64,000 nucleotides of DNA from CAUJIW01 sp963205175 (GTDB taxonomy: Bacteria; Pseudomonadota; Alphaproteobacteria; Sphingomonadales; Sphingomonadaceae): assembly GCA_041060555.1 (NCBI GenBank), contig JBEUDS010000001.1; one strand, written 5' to 3'. Below the pieces are notes generated by a model. The model was given only the letters and a program-made list of their open reading frames with translations, did no database searches and was not told the origin of the DNA. The translations under genes and the position numbers were made by a program. Each line of letters opens with the position of its first letter. Within the stretch, counting starts at the first letter, position 1. This document shows positions 1 to 7,492 of the stretch, one piece after another.

Positions 1-299
1 TCGACTATTACGAGACCCATCATGCCCGCATTGGCGAGAAATATCTGCGCGGCCGGGCGACGCGCTATGTCAGGCGCTATCTGGAAACCGTACCCGACCC
101 GCGTACCGGCGTTACGGTCGAGCCGGACCACGATGTGGCGACCGAGGTCTGGTACGCCGACCGGGCGGCATTCGAGGCGACGATGGCGGTGCTGCTGCAG
201 CCGGAGGCCCAGGCCGAGATCGTCGCCGACGAGGAAAAGCTGTTTGACCGCGACCGGATGGTGTTCCTGCTGGTGGATGAGCGGGAGTCTGCGCTCTAG
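1..299 (+). CDS. EthD domain-containing protein (3' end only)
   Basis: The gene enters from the left edge; 98 codons and a TAG stop are readable. The visible start, DYYETHHARIGEKYL, together with the later stretch DHDVATEVWYADRAAFEATM and the closing MVFLLVDE, has the pattern of the EthD family: small ferredoxin-like alpha/beta-barrel proteins that form dimers. The family is named after an ether-degradation gene, but most members have no assigned reaction. Nothing visible here points to a substrate. The full family length is about 100-110 residues, so perhaps only the first 5-15 residues are missing. It converges with rpsD and shares a bidirectional terminator with it. Confidence 0.65.
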   Translation, partial: DYYETHHARIGEKYLRGRATRYVRRYLETVPDPRTGVTVEPDHDVATEVWYADRAAFEATMAVLLQPEAQAEIVADEEKLFDRDRMVFLLVDERESAL

Positions 300-315
300 T
301 TGGCATCGGACAGCA

Positions 316-347
316 AAACGCCCGCGAGGATGACCTCGCGGGCGTTT
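316..347. terminator. bidirectional rho-independent terminator
   Basis: A perfect 14-bp stem (AAACGCCCGCGAGG with its complement) closes on a 4-base ATGA loop, with the A and T runs at the stem ends giving a short U tract on each strand. It lies between the convergent EthD-like gene and rpsD, so it can serve both. Confidence 0.85.
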
Positions 348-371
348 GTCTCGGTGTCGTGTTCGGCCGGA

Positions 372-986
372 TTAGCGGCTGTAGAACTCGACCACCAGAT
401 TCGGTTCCATGCGGACCGGGTAGGGCACTTCGTCGAGCGTCGGCACGCGCACGAAGACCACCTTGGTCGGGCCGTCGTTCTGCAGGTATTCCGGCACTTC
501 GCGCTCGGAGGAGGCGACCGCTTCCAGCACCAGGGCCATGTCCTTGGCGCGCTGGCGCAGCTCGACCACATCACCCGGACGGATGCGGGCCGAACCGATG
601 GTGCAGCGGCGGCCGTTGACCATCACGTGGCCATGGCTGACCAGCTGGCGGGCGGCGAACACGGTGGGCGCGAACTTGGCGCGATAGACGATGGCGTCCA
701 GGCGGCGCTCCAGCAGGCCGATCAGGTTCTGCGAGGTGTCGCCCTTGGTGCGGACGGCCTCGTCATAGACCTTGCGGAACTGCTTTTCGGTGACGTTGCC
801 GTAGTAGCCCTTCAGCTTCTGCTTGGCGCGCAGCTGCAGGCCGAAGTCCGAGGTCTTGCCCTTGCGGCGCTGGCCGTGCTGGCCCGGGCCGTAGGAACGC
901 TTGTTCACCGGGCTCTTGGGGCGACCCCAGATGTTCTCGCCGAGACGGCGGTCAATCTTGTACTTCGAAGTCAGACGCTTGGTCAT
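372..986 (-). CDS. rpsD: 30S ribosomal protein S4
   Basis: S4 nucleates assembly of the small ribosomal subunit by binding the 5' domain of 16S rRNA. The 204-residue protein starts MTKRLTSKYKIDRRLG, the standard alphaproteobacterial opening. The S4 RNA-binding domain follows from about residue 92 (LERRLDAIVYRAKFAP, then GHVMVNGRR). The start at 986 is chosen over in-frame starts further upstream because it matches the family N-terminus and has an AAAGGA ribosome site seven bases before it. The gene stands alone, outside the alpha operon (rpsM-rpsK-rpoA) where some bacteria keep it, with its own strong promoter and a shared terminator. Confidence 0.97.
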   Translation of the reverse strand: MTKRLTSKYKIDRRLGENIWGRPKSPVNKRSYGPGQHGQRRKGKTSDFGLQLRAKQKLKGYYGNVTEKQFRKVYDEAVRTKGDTSQNLIGLLERRLDAIVYRAKFAPTVFAARQLVSHGHVMVNGRRCTIGSARIRPGDVVELRQRAKDMALVLEAVASSEREVPEYLQNDGPTKVVFVRVPTLDEVPYPVRMEPNLVVEFYSR

Positions 987-1098
987 GACAGTCCTTTCAA
1001 CCGTTGTTTTCATCCCCAGCACACGCCACGGATCCGCGTATGATCCGCGCGGACGCCGCTTCACTGGGGGTGCGGGTCCGTTGATAAGCGAAGGCGGC

Positions 1099-1127
1099 CC
1101 TATACGGGGCCGCCCGGCTCAAGTCAA
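1099..1127 (-). promoter_or_regulatory. sigma-70 promoter of rpsD
   Basis: Reading the minus strand, TTGACT is followed by a 17-base spacer and TATAGG, about 110 bases before the rpsD start. Spacing and both hexamers fit a strong housekeeping promoter. The rpmG promoter shares much of the same sequence. Confidence 0.7.
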
Positions 1128-1152
1128 TGAAAAGCCGTCGTCGTGGTGGGTG

Positions 1153-1806
1153 TCAGGCCCGGCGGCGGCGGCGCAGCAGGCCAAGGCCGGCCAGGCCCGC
1201 CCCCAGCAGGCCGAGGGTAGCCGGTTCCGGCACTTCGGCGGGCGTTGGCTCGTCCTGGGTGGTGGTCGGGATGCCGAGCCCCCGGCCATAGACCGAGACG
1301 TGCGACAGGCCCTGGCCGCGATCGGGGCTGTAGAACCAGTCAATGGCGTTGGGCACGTCGTTGAACAGGAAGGCGACGAAGTCGTTGCCGGCCTTCAGGA
1401 TCAGCATCAGGTCGCCGGTGAGTTCGGACAACGAGTCCTCGCCGAGAAAGCTCCAGTCGCCATCAGCGCCGAACTCGACGTCGAACAGGCCGGCCAGCTC
1501 GCCGGACTGACCCTGGTTCTCGAACTTCACCAGCAGCTGCCAGTCGTCCGGATCGGCGTTGAGCGGCGCGTGATCGATGGCGGTGCCGAACAGGGTGCCG
1601 CCGTAGTTCTGATCGTTGGTGTTCTGTATCGCGACGCAGGCATTGAAGGTCGGCGACACGGCGACATCGGCGCAGGCCAGGGCGGCGTTCTGGTCGCCGC
1701 CCTGGCCACCCTGGTGCGGACGGGCCGCCGCGGTGCCGATGCACAGGGCAAGACCCGCGAGGCTGGTGAGGGCGATCCTGGAGATGGTGGCGAGGGTGGC
1801 GATCAT
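1153..1806 (-). CDS. PEP-CTERM sorting domain protein (first of two)
   Basis: This is a 217-residue exported protein. An N-terminal signal peptide (MIATLATISRIALTSLAG, then a cleavage region near TAAARP) leads into a mature domain with two cysteines near its start (LACADV and NACVAI) and then acidic, Gly/Asp-rich sequence. The C-terminus is a textbook PEP-CTERM signal: VPEPAT, a hydrophobic Gly/Leu segment, then RRRRRA. Such tails are recognised by an exosortase (EpsH family), which removes them during export; the proteins are typical of EPS- or biofilm-forming bacteria. The mature domain has no function I recognise. The start at 1806 has an AGGA ribosome site and directly precedes the signal peptide. 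A sigma-54-type promoter lies just upstream. No exosortase gene is present in this window. Confidence 0.85.
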   Translation of the reverse strand: MIATLATISRIALTSLAGLALCIGTAAARPHQGGQGGDQNAALACADVAVSPTFNACVAIQNTNDQNYGGTLFGTAIDHAPLNADPDDWQLLVKFENQGQSGELAGLFDVEFGADGDWSFLGEDSLSELTGDLMLILKAGNDFVAFLFNDVPNAIDWFYSPDRGQGLSHVSVYGRGLGIPTTTQDEPTPAEVPEPATLGLLGAGLAGLGLLRRRRRA

Positions 1807-1848
1807 GGTCCTGGCTTCCTGTTTGAATCGGTTCTTGACCGGATCAAA

Positions 1849-1864
1849 CGCACATTGTGTGCCA
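1849..1864 (-). promoter_or_regulatory. putative sigma-54 (-24/-12) promoter of PEP-CTERM gene
   Basis: On the minus strand the sequence TGGCAC-ACAAT-GTGC matches the RpoN consensus TGGCAC-N5-TTGC with one mismatch, and the GG and GC dinucleotides have the required spacing. The ATG lies 43 bases further on, which leaves room for a short leader carrying the AGGA ribosome site. The second PEP-CTERM gene has an equivalent element. Confidence 0.6.
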
Positions 1865-1915
1865 GTCGAGGAAAATACGCGGGTTAGATGGTTAGCGCCG
1901 CCGGACGCCGCCAAG

Positions 1916-1922
1916 GGTGTAA
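1916..1922 (-). promoter_or_regulatory. candidate upstream activator element TTACACC
   Basis: TTACACC, read on the minus strand, lies 51 bases upstream of the -24 element. The same heptamer, in the same orientation and with exactly the same 51-base gap, precedes the promoter of the other PEP-CTERM gene. This suggests part of a binding site for an enhancer-binding protein. Confidence 0.4.
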
Positions 1923-2128
1923 GGAAAAGGCATCATCTGGCGCTGTGTGATGCCGGCTATTGTCCGGAAATGAGACATGTGCTGTCGCCATGCGGACGTC
2001 GTGACGCGAGCGCCGCACGATTGGGCCGATCCGGCTCGACATTGGTCGTGTCATGGCCTTGGATGCGAAGGTCAGGGCGACAGGCGCGCGTATGCACGTC
2101 ATGTCCCCGTTTTCCGGATCGGAGTCGC

Positions 2129-2857
2129 ATGAAGACCGTTGTTCGACTGCTTCCCGCCCTTGTCGCTGCCGCCGGCCTCGCTGCCTGCGCGGGAGCGCCA
2201 TCTCGTGACCGTCCCGATGGCCCACCCGGCGGTCCGGTGCGCGGGGCCGGCGCGGTGAGCGCTAACGGCGAGCCATTGATGGGCGGCGGCGCGAACTGTG
2301 CCGACCGGCAGGCGCAGTGGCTGGCACGGGCTGACACCAGCCGGGATGGTCGGCTCGATCTTGCCGAGTTCCGTGCCGATGGCGCCCGCTGGTTCTCGAC
2401 GATGGACCTCGACACGGATGGTCAGGTAACGCCGCAGGAGTTGCGCAAGGTACGCGCCTCGCTGGGTGGAGGCGGTCCCGGTCGAGGAAGTGGCGAGGAT
2501 CGTGATCGTGGCGATGGGCCTCGCGACGGTCGCGGGGCCAGGGGTGGTTTCGGGGATGACTCGGGGGCCGGGTCCGGCCTGCTGAATGCCGGACCCGGCG
2601 GCGGCCGGGGTGGCCCCGGTCGCGGTCCGGGTGGGGACACCCCGCCGGGCGGTGGACGCGGCTTTGGCGCCAGCGCCGAGCCCGACCCGGTGATGGCGGC
2701 CGATGCAAACTTCGATTTCGCCGTCAGCCGGCAGGAATACGAGGCCTACACCGGGCGCAAATTCGCGCTGCTGGATGTCAACCGCGACGGTTCGCTCGTG
2801 GCGGCGGAGCTGGCCAGCCTGTGCGGGGCGCCGGATCGGGATCAGCGTCGCCGCTGA
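2129..2857 (+). CDS. EF-hand lipoprotein with a glycine-rich linker
   Basis: This 242-residue protein begins with a lipoprotein signal (MKTVVRLLPALVAAAGLAAC, a lipobox ending in cysteine), so it should be anchored in a membrane facing the periplasm or outside. It has four EF-hand calcium loops in two pairs: DTSRDGRLDLAE and DLDTDGQVTPQE near residues 68-110, and DANFDFAVSRQE and DVNRDGSLVAAE near residues 190-235. The third loop has Phe where Gly is usual at position 6. Between the pairs is a roughly 75-residue linker very rich in Gly, Pro, Arg and Asp. The start has a GGAG ribosome site six bases before it. Calcium binding is inferred from the motifs; the partner is unknown. Its last 80 bases are antisense to the end of trmJ. 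Confidence 0.85.
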   Translation: MKTVVRLLPALVAAAGLAACAGAPSRDRPDGPPGGPVRGAGAVSANGEPLMGGGANCADRQAQWLARADTSRDGRLDLAEFRADGARWFSTMDLDTDGQVTPQELRKVRASLGGGGPGRGSGEDRDRGDGPRDGRGARGGFGDDSGAGSGLLNAGPGGGRGGPGRGPGGDTPPGGGRGFGASAEPDPVMAADANFDFAVSRQEYEAYTGRKFALLDVNRDGSLVAAELASLCGAPDRDQRRR

Positions 2858-3644
2858 CGGGCCCATCGCTGACAGGCTCGTCACTGATCTGGCCGGCGAC
2901 GCGCGGGCGCGGGATCACCAGATTGCGCAGCGCGCCGCGCAGGGTGCGCACTTCCTGGTCGGTGAAGCCGGGGCGCTCGAAGATGTTGCGCAGCGTCCGC
3001 TGCATCGAGGCGGACCGGTGGTCGGGGTAGAAATAGCCCCGCTTGTCCAGTTCCCCGATCACATAGTCGATCAGCCCGTCGAGCGAGGCGCGCGGCGCCG
3101 GGCCGTCATAGTCGCCATCAAGCCGCATCGGCGGCGTGGTGTCGCGCTGGCTGGACCATTCGTACAGGATGACGATAACCGCCTGGGCGAGGTTCAGCGA
3201 GCCGAACGCGGGGTTGGTCGGGATGGTGATGAGCACCTCGCCGCGCGCCACGTCGTCGGTGGACAGCCCGGTACGTTCCGGCCCGAACACCAGCGCCGAC
3301 CGGGCGCCCTGGGCGGCCAGCGCCAGCATCTCGGTCACCGCGCCGGCCGGTGTCGCCACGTTCTTGATCATCCGGCGCAGCACCATGGCGGTGACATAGA
3401 CCCGGTTGCAGTCGGCGACCGCCGCCGCGAAGCTGTCGTACACCCGGGCGCGGTCGAGCACGATGTCGGCGCCCGAGGCCGCCGGACCCGCCGCCGGGTT
3501 GGGCCAGCCGTCGCGCGGATTGACCAGACGCAGATCGGTGAGGCCGAAGTTCCACATGGCGCGCGCCACCATGCCGATGTTCTCGCCCAGCTGCGGCTCG
3601 ATCAGCACGATGGCCGGATGGAGGGTATCGGCGGCCTCGCTCAT
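2778..3644 (-). CDS. trmJ: tRNA (cytidine/uridine-2'-O-)-methyltransferase, TrmJ-like
   Basis: This SPOUT-class methyltransferase of the SpoU/TrmH family should 2'-O-methylate tRNA at position 32, using S-adenosylmethionine. The 288-residue protein shows the family motifs in order: motif 1, ENIGMVARAMWNFGL (about residues 19-33); motif 2, ALVFGPERTGLS (about 116-127); and motif 3, TIPTNPAFGSLNLAQAV (about 140-156), which forms the knotted cofactor site. It is the last gene of nadE-gltX-trmJ: its ATG overlaps the gltX stop as ATGA. The Pro/Asp-rich C-terminal tail of about 40 residues looks poorly conserved and is encoded partly antisense to the EF-hand gene. The exact tRNA target is inferred from the family. 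Confidence 0.88.
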   Translation of the reverse strand: MSEAADTLHPAIVLIEPQLGENIGMVARAMWNFGLTDLRLVNPRDGWPNPAAGPAASGADIVLDRARVYDSFAAAVADCNRVYVTAMVLRRMIKNVATPAGAVTEMLALAAQGARSALVFGPERTGLSTDDVARGEVLITIPTNPAFGSLNLAQAVIVILYEWSSQRDTTPPMRLDGDYDGPAPRASLDGLIDYVIGELDKRGYFYPDHRSASMQRTLRNIFERPGFTDQEVRTLRGALRNLVIPRPRVAGQISDEPVSDGPVSGDADPDPAPRTGWPAPPPRANRRG

Positions 3645-4966
3645 GCGGCGTCTCCCAGTCGCGCCAGCGCCGCCTCGCGGCCGATGCGCGCCAGCAGCGG
3701 CGCCATTTCAGGGCCGTGGCTGTCGCCGGTCAGCGCCTGGCGCAGCGGCAGGAACAGCTCGCGGCCCTTGCGGCCGGTGGCGGCCTTCAGCGCCGCCGTC
3801 CAGCGGACCCAGATGTCATCGCCCCACGGCAGCGCCGCCAGGGCGTCGCGGGCGGCGGCGATGTAGGCGGCATCCTCGATCACCGGCGTCACCGGGCCGG
3901 TGATCAGCCGCCAGGGGCGGGCGATGTCATCAAGCCGGGTGATCTCGCCGCGCAGCATCAGCCAGTCGTCGGCCGTCATGCCGGCGGGCAGCCGGGCGGC
4001 GACCGCCTCCCAGGGCAGGTGATGCAGGATCTTGGTGTTCAGGCCGATGAGGTCCGCCTCGTCGAACAGGGCGTTGGCCTTGTTGAAATGTTCCCAGGCG
4101 AAGCTCGCCACCAGCACCGCCCGCTCGGTCACCGGCTCGATGGGCAGCGACGTGCCCAGGCGGGCGAGATAGGCGATCAGCGCCAGCGGCTCGATGCCCT
4201 GCTCGCGGTAATGCGCGACGCCGGCGGAGCCCAGCCGCTTCGACAGCTCGCCGTCGCGGGTCGACAGCAGCGCCAGATGGGCCAGCGCCGGCGGTGTGGC
4301 GCCCAGCGCCTGGAACATCTGCAGCTGGATGGTCGAATTGGTCAGGTGGTCCTGACCGCGCACCACATGGGTGATGCCCATGTCGATGTCGTCGATCACC
4401 GAGGGCAGCAGATACAGCCACGAGCCGTCGGCGCGCCGCACCACCGGGTCGGACAGCGAGGCCGGGTCCATCGACACATGCCCCTGAATGAGGTCGTCGA
4501 AGGCGATGCGCGCCCCGGTGTCGAGGCGGAAGCGCCAGTGCGGCGTCTGCCCGGCGGCCTCCAGCCGGGCGCGATCCGCCTCGGTCAGTTTGAGTGCCGC
4601 CCGGTCATAGACCGGCGGCAGGCCGCGCGAGAGCTGGATCTTGCGGCGGATGTCCAGTTCTTCCGGCGTCTCGTAGCAGGGGTAGACCCGGCCGCTGGCC
4701 TTGAGCCGCGCGAAGGCCGCCTCATAGGCCGCGGTGCGGGCCGACTGGCGTTCCTCGGCGTCCCAGCGGATGCCCAGCCAGGCGAGGTCGGCGCGGATGC
4801 CCTCGACATAGTCCTCGCGCGAGCGGGCGGTGTCGGTGTCGTCGAGCCGCAGGATCAGCCGGCCGCCGCTGTGTTCGGCGAACAGCGCGTTGACGATCGC
4901 CGTGCGCAGGTTGCCGACGTGCAGCTGACCGGTGGGCGAGGGCGCGAAGCGGACGACCGGCGCCAT
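3641..4966 (-). CDS. gltX: glutamate--tRNA ligase
   Basis: This class I synthetase joins glutamate to tRNA. The 441-residue protein shows the HIGH-type motif as HVGN within FAPSPTGQLHVGN at residues 7-19, a catalytic-domain stretch with LRLDDTDTARS, and the KMSKS-type loop as ELSKR. Alphaproteobacteria generally make Gln-tRNA indirectly: a glutamyl-tRNA synthetase mischarges tRNA-Gln and GatCAB amidates it. Many carry two gltX genes, and I cannot tell which type this is. The start ATG shares one base with the nadE stop (TGATG), and the stop overlaps the trmJ start (ATGA), so translation of the three genes is probably coupled. Confidence 0.95.
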   Translation of the reverse strand: MAPVVRFAPSPTGQLHVGNLRTAIVNALFAEHSGGRLILRLDDTDTARSREDYVEGIRADLAWLGIRWDAEERQSARTAAYEAAFARLKASGRVYPCYETPEELDIRRKIQLSRGLPPVYDRAALKLTEADRARLEAAGQTPHWRFRLDTGARIAFDDLIQGHVSMDPASLSDPVVRRADGSWLYLLPSVIDDIDMGITHVVRGQDHLTNSTIQLQMFQALGATPPALAHLALLSTRDGELSKRLGSAGVAHYREQGIEPLALIAYLARLGTSLPIEPVTERAVLVASFAWEHFNKANALFDEADLIGLNTKILHHLPWEAVAARLPAGMTADDWLMLRGEITRLDDIARPWRLITGPVTPVIEDAAYIAAARDALAALPWGDDIWVRWTAALKAATGRKGRELFLPLRQALTGDSHGPEMAPLLARIGREAALARLGDAA

Positions 4967-6654
4967 CAGCGCGCGCCCGTGCGGAAGGCGTTGGTGATGG
5001 GATAACGGCGATCGCGGCCGAAGTTGCGCGGCGTGATCTTCACCCCTGGCGGCGCCTGGCGGCGCTTGTACTCCGCGACATAGAGCAGCCGCTCGATGCG
5101 GGCGACGGTGGCCGCGTCGTGGCCGCGCGCCACCAGCGTTTCCACCGAGCATTCCTCTTCCACCAGCCCGCGCAGGATGGCGTCGAGAACGGGGTAGGGC
5201 GGCAGGCTGTCCTCGTCCTTCTGGTTCTCGCGCAGCTCGGCGGTGGGCGGCTTGGTGATGATCCGCTCGGGGATCACCTCGCCGCCGGGCCCCAGCGCGC
5301 CGCTCGGCACCTGGCTGTTGCGCCAGCGGGACAGCTCGAACACCGTGGTCTTGTAGACGTCCTTCAGCACCGAATAGCCGCCGCACATGTCGCCATAGAG
5401 GGTGGCGTAGCCGGTCGACATCTCCGACTTGTTGCCGGTGGTCAGCACCATCGGCCCGAACTTGTTGGAGATCGCCATCAGCGTGATGCCGCGCACCCGC
5501 GCCTGGATATTCTCCTCGGTGATGTCGCGGTTGCGGCCCTCGAAGGTCGGGCCCAGCATGGTGTCGAACGCACCCACCGCCGGCTCGATGCCGATGCTGT
5601 CCAGCCGGACGCCCAGCGCCGTGGCGCAGGCGGCGGCGTCTTCCAGGCTTTCGGGGCTGGTGAAGCGCGAGGGCATCATCACGCACCACACCTTGTCGGA
5701 GCCCAGCGCGTCGACGGCCACCGCGGCGGACAGCGCGCTGTCGATGCCGCCGGACATGCCGATGACGATGCCGGGGAAGTGGTTGCGGGTGACATAGTCC
5801 CGCAGGCCCAGGGTCATCGCGTGGTAGATGCCTTCCAGGTCGTCATCCAGCGGCGCCACCGGACCCGGCGCGCAGCGCCAGCCCTCGTGGGTGCGCTGCC
5901 AGGTGGTGACGACGACATCCTCCTCCCAGTCGGGCATCTGCACGACGAGGCTGCGGTCGGCGTTGAGCACGAAGCTGGCGCCATCGAACACCAGTTCGTC
6001 CTGGCCGCCGATGCGGTTGAGGTAGACCAGCGGCAGCCCGGTCTCGGTGACGCGGGCGACGGCGAGGTTGAGCCGGCTGTCGTCCTTGCCGATCTCGAAC
6101 GGCGAGCCATTGGGGGCGATGAGGATTTCCGCCCCGGTTTCGGCCAGACACTCGCAGACGTCAGGCGTCCAGATGTCCTCGCAGATCGGCACTCCCAGCC
6201 GCACGCCGCGAAACGCGATCGGCCCGGGCAGACCGGCGGCGGTGAACACGCGTTTTTCATCGAACACGCCGTAGTTGGGCAGGTCGTGCTTGCGGGTGAC
6301 CGCCGCGATGCGGCCGCCGTCGAGCAGGGCCATGGCGTTATAGAGCTTGCCGTCCTCGGCCCAGCAGGTGCCCACCAGCATCGCCGGTCCGCCGTCGGCG
6401 GTGGCGGCGGCCAGCCGGTCCAGCTCGGCCTGTGCGGCGGCCTGCAGGGCGGGCTTCAGCACCAGGTCCTCCGGCGGGTAGCCGATCAGCGACAGCTCGG
6501 GGAAAACCACCAGATCGCAGGCGCCGGCGCGCTCGCGGGCCGCCAGCATCGCCCGGGCATTGCCGGCGAGGTCGCCCATCGCCTGATTGAGCTGGGCCAG
6601 CGCGATGCGCAGCGTGTCCGCCGGGGGCGTGTCGGATGAAGCCGTCTGGGTCAT
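4966..6654 (-). CDS. nadE: glutamine-dependent NAD+ synthetase
   Basis: The enzyme makes the last step of NAD synthesis, converting nicotinic acid adenine dinucleotide to NAD with glutamine-derived ammonia and ATP. The 562-residue protein has the two expected domains. The N-terminal nitrilase-like glutaminase shows the triad surroundings: VVFPELSLIGYPPEDL, KHDLPNYGVFDEKR with the catalytic Lys, and GVPICEDIW with the Cys nucleophile. The C-terminal synthetase has the ATP-pyrophosphatase P-loop GMSGGIDSAL and TTGNKSEMSTGYATLYGD. The start at 6654 is the one next to the conserved N-terminus; the frame stays open further upstream, but that part is not family-like. First gene of the nadE-gltX-trmJ operon and divergent from plsY. 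Confidence 0.95.
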   Translation of the reverse strand: MTQTASSDTPPADTLRIALAQLNQAMGDLAGNARAMLAARERAGACDLVVFPELSLIGYPPEDLVLKPALQAAAQAELDRLAAATADGGPAMLVGTCWAEDGKLYNAMALLDGGRIAAVTRKHDLPNYGVFDEKRVFTAAGLPGPIAFRGVRLGVPICEDIWTPDVCECLAETGAEILIAPNGSPFEIGKDDSRLNLAVARVTETGLPLVYLNRIGGQDELVFDGASFVLNADRSLVVQMPDWEEDVVVTTWQRTHEGWRCAPGPVAPLDDDLEGIYHAMTLGLRDYVTRNHFPGIVIGMSGGIDSALSAAVAVDALGSDKVWCVMMPSRFTSPESLEDAAACATALGVRLDSIGIEPAVGAFDTMLGPTFEGRNRDITEENIQARVRGITLMAISNKFGPMVLTTGNKSEMSTGYATLYGDMCGGYSVLKDVYKTTVFELSRWRNSQVPSGALGPGGEVIPERIITKPPTAELRENQKDEDSLPPYPVLDAILRGLVEEECSVETLVARGHDAATVARIERLLYVAEYKRRQAPPGVKITPRNFGRDRRYPITNAFRTGAR

Positions 6655-6732
6655 GGCCGTCTTCTTAAGTGCGCCGGTGGCTGGCGGCAAGCGAGGCGTG
6701 GGGTGAGCAGGCGCCATCGACCACAGGCGGCG

Positions 6733-6761
6733 TTGCACAGAAGGGGCGGGCGAATTAGGGT
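6733..6761 (+). promoter_or_regulatory. possible promoter of the plsY operon
   Basis: TTGCAC, a 17-base spacer and TAGGGT lie 33 bases before the plsY start, in the divergent nadE/plsY gap. The -35 is good and the -10 is weak. Confidence 0.35.
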
Positions 6762-6794
6762 CGCGGCCCTGACGAACAACGGGGCGGGCAAGCG

Positions 6795-7397
6795 ATGCTG
6801 CAAAATCCTTGGGTGTGGGTGGCGATCGGCTACCTGCTGGGCGCGATTCCCTTCGGCCTGCTGCTGACCCGCCTGGCCGGGCTGGGGGACATCCGCGCCA
6901 TCGGGTCGGGTAACATCGGCGCCACCAACGTGCTGCGCACCGGCAACAAGGCGCTGGCGGCGGCGACGCTGCTGCTCGATGGCGGCAAGGGCGCGGTGGC
7001 GCTGCTGCTGGCCCGCCATTTCGCCCCCGACGCCGCCGCACTGGCTGGTGGCGCCGCCTTCCTCGGTCACCTGTTTCCCGTCTGGCTGAAGTTCAAGGGC
7101 GGCAAGGGGGTCGCTACGTACATCGGCGTGATGATCGCCGCCTCTTTCTGGGCCGCGGTCGCTTTCGGGGTCACCTGGCTCGCCATCGCCTTCACGCTGC
7201 GGTATTCGTCGTTGGCGGCCCTGGTCGCCGTGGTGGTGACGCCGGTCGTCGCCTTCCTGATCGGCCGGCTCGACGTGGCGGCGCTGGCGCTGGCGATGGC
7301 CTGCCTGGTCATCCTCAAGCATGAGGCCAATATCAGCCGGCTGCTGAAGGGCCAGGAGCCAAAGATCGGTCAGAAGGGCGACGCGACCGCCGGGTGA
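6795..7397 (+). CDS. plsY: glycerol-3-phosphate acyltransferase PlsY
   Basis: This inner-membrane enzyme transfers the acyl group of acyl-phosphate to glycerol-3-phosphate, the first step of phospholipid synthesis. The 200-residue protein has the family length, about five hydrophobic helices, and the three PlsY motifs: IGSGNIGATNVLR (about residues 36-48), GHLFPVWLKFKGGKGVAT (about 91-108) and LKHEANISRLLKG near the C-terminus. The stop overlaps an in-frame GTG of the next reading frame (GTGA), and dprA follows; plsY-dprA-topA is a common alphaproteobacterial order. Confidence 0.95.
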   Translation: MLQNPWVWVAIGYLLGAIPFGLLLTRLAGLGDIRAIGSGNIGATNVLRTGNKALAAATLLLDGGKGAVALLLARHFAPDAAALAGGAAFLGHLFPVWLKFKGGKGVATYIGVMIAASFWAAVAFGVTWLAIAFTLRYSSLAALVAVVVTPVVAFLIGRLDVAALALAMACLVILKHEANISRLLKGQEPKIGQKGDATAG

Positions 7398-7492
7398 CGG
7401 GGGCGGCGCGCGGCGGCCTGATCGGGTCATGCGGCGGTCATGCCGCGACATGGTTGCTTGACCTCGGCGAGGTGTTGGCCGAAGTTGCAACC

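Larger units (their letters stand above)
1807..2128. other. divergent intergenic region, 322 bp
   Basis: This region separates the first PEP-CTERM gene (minus) from the EF-hand lipoprotein gene (plus). On the PEP-CTERM side it holds a sigma-54-type promoter and an upstream heptamer, listed separately. Toward the EF-hand gene I found no convincing promoter, only a GGAG ribosome site just before its ATG. No small gene or RNA stands out. Confidence 0.6.

Noticed and set aside
300..1043. 247-codon plus-strand frame across rpsD
   Set aside because: It is fully antisense to ribosomal protein S4 and has no recognisable domain.
2030..2060. A third sigma-54-like site upstream of the EF-hand lipoprotein gene (TGGTCG-N5-TGGC)
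   Set aside because: Only the GG and GC spacing fits; four of the other consensus bases are wrong, so chance is the better explanation.
6655..7041. N-terminal extension of NadE to a start at 7041
   Set aside because: The extra 129 residues are Arg/Pro-rich, run through the plsY gene on the other strand and are unlike any NadE.
7394..7492. GTG start of dprA overlapping the plsY stop
   Set aside because: The added 33 residues do not resemble DprA N-termini and no ribosome site is evident; kept only as an alternative in the annotation.
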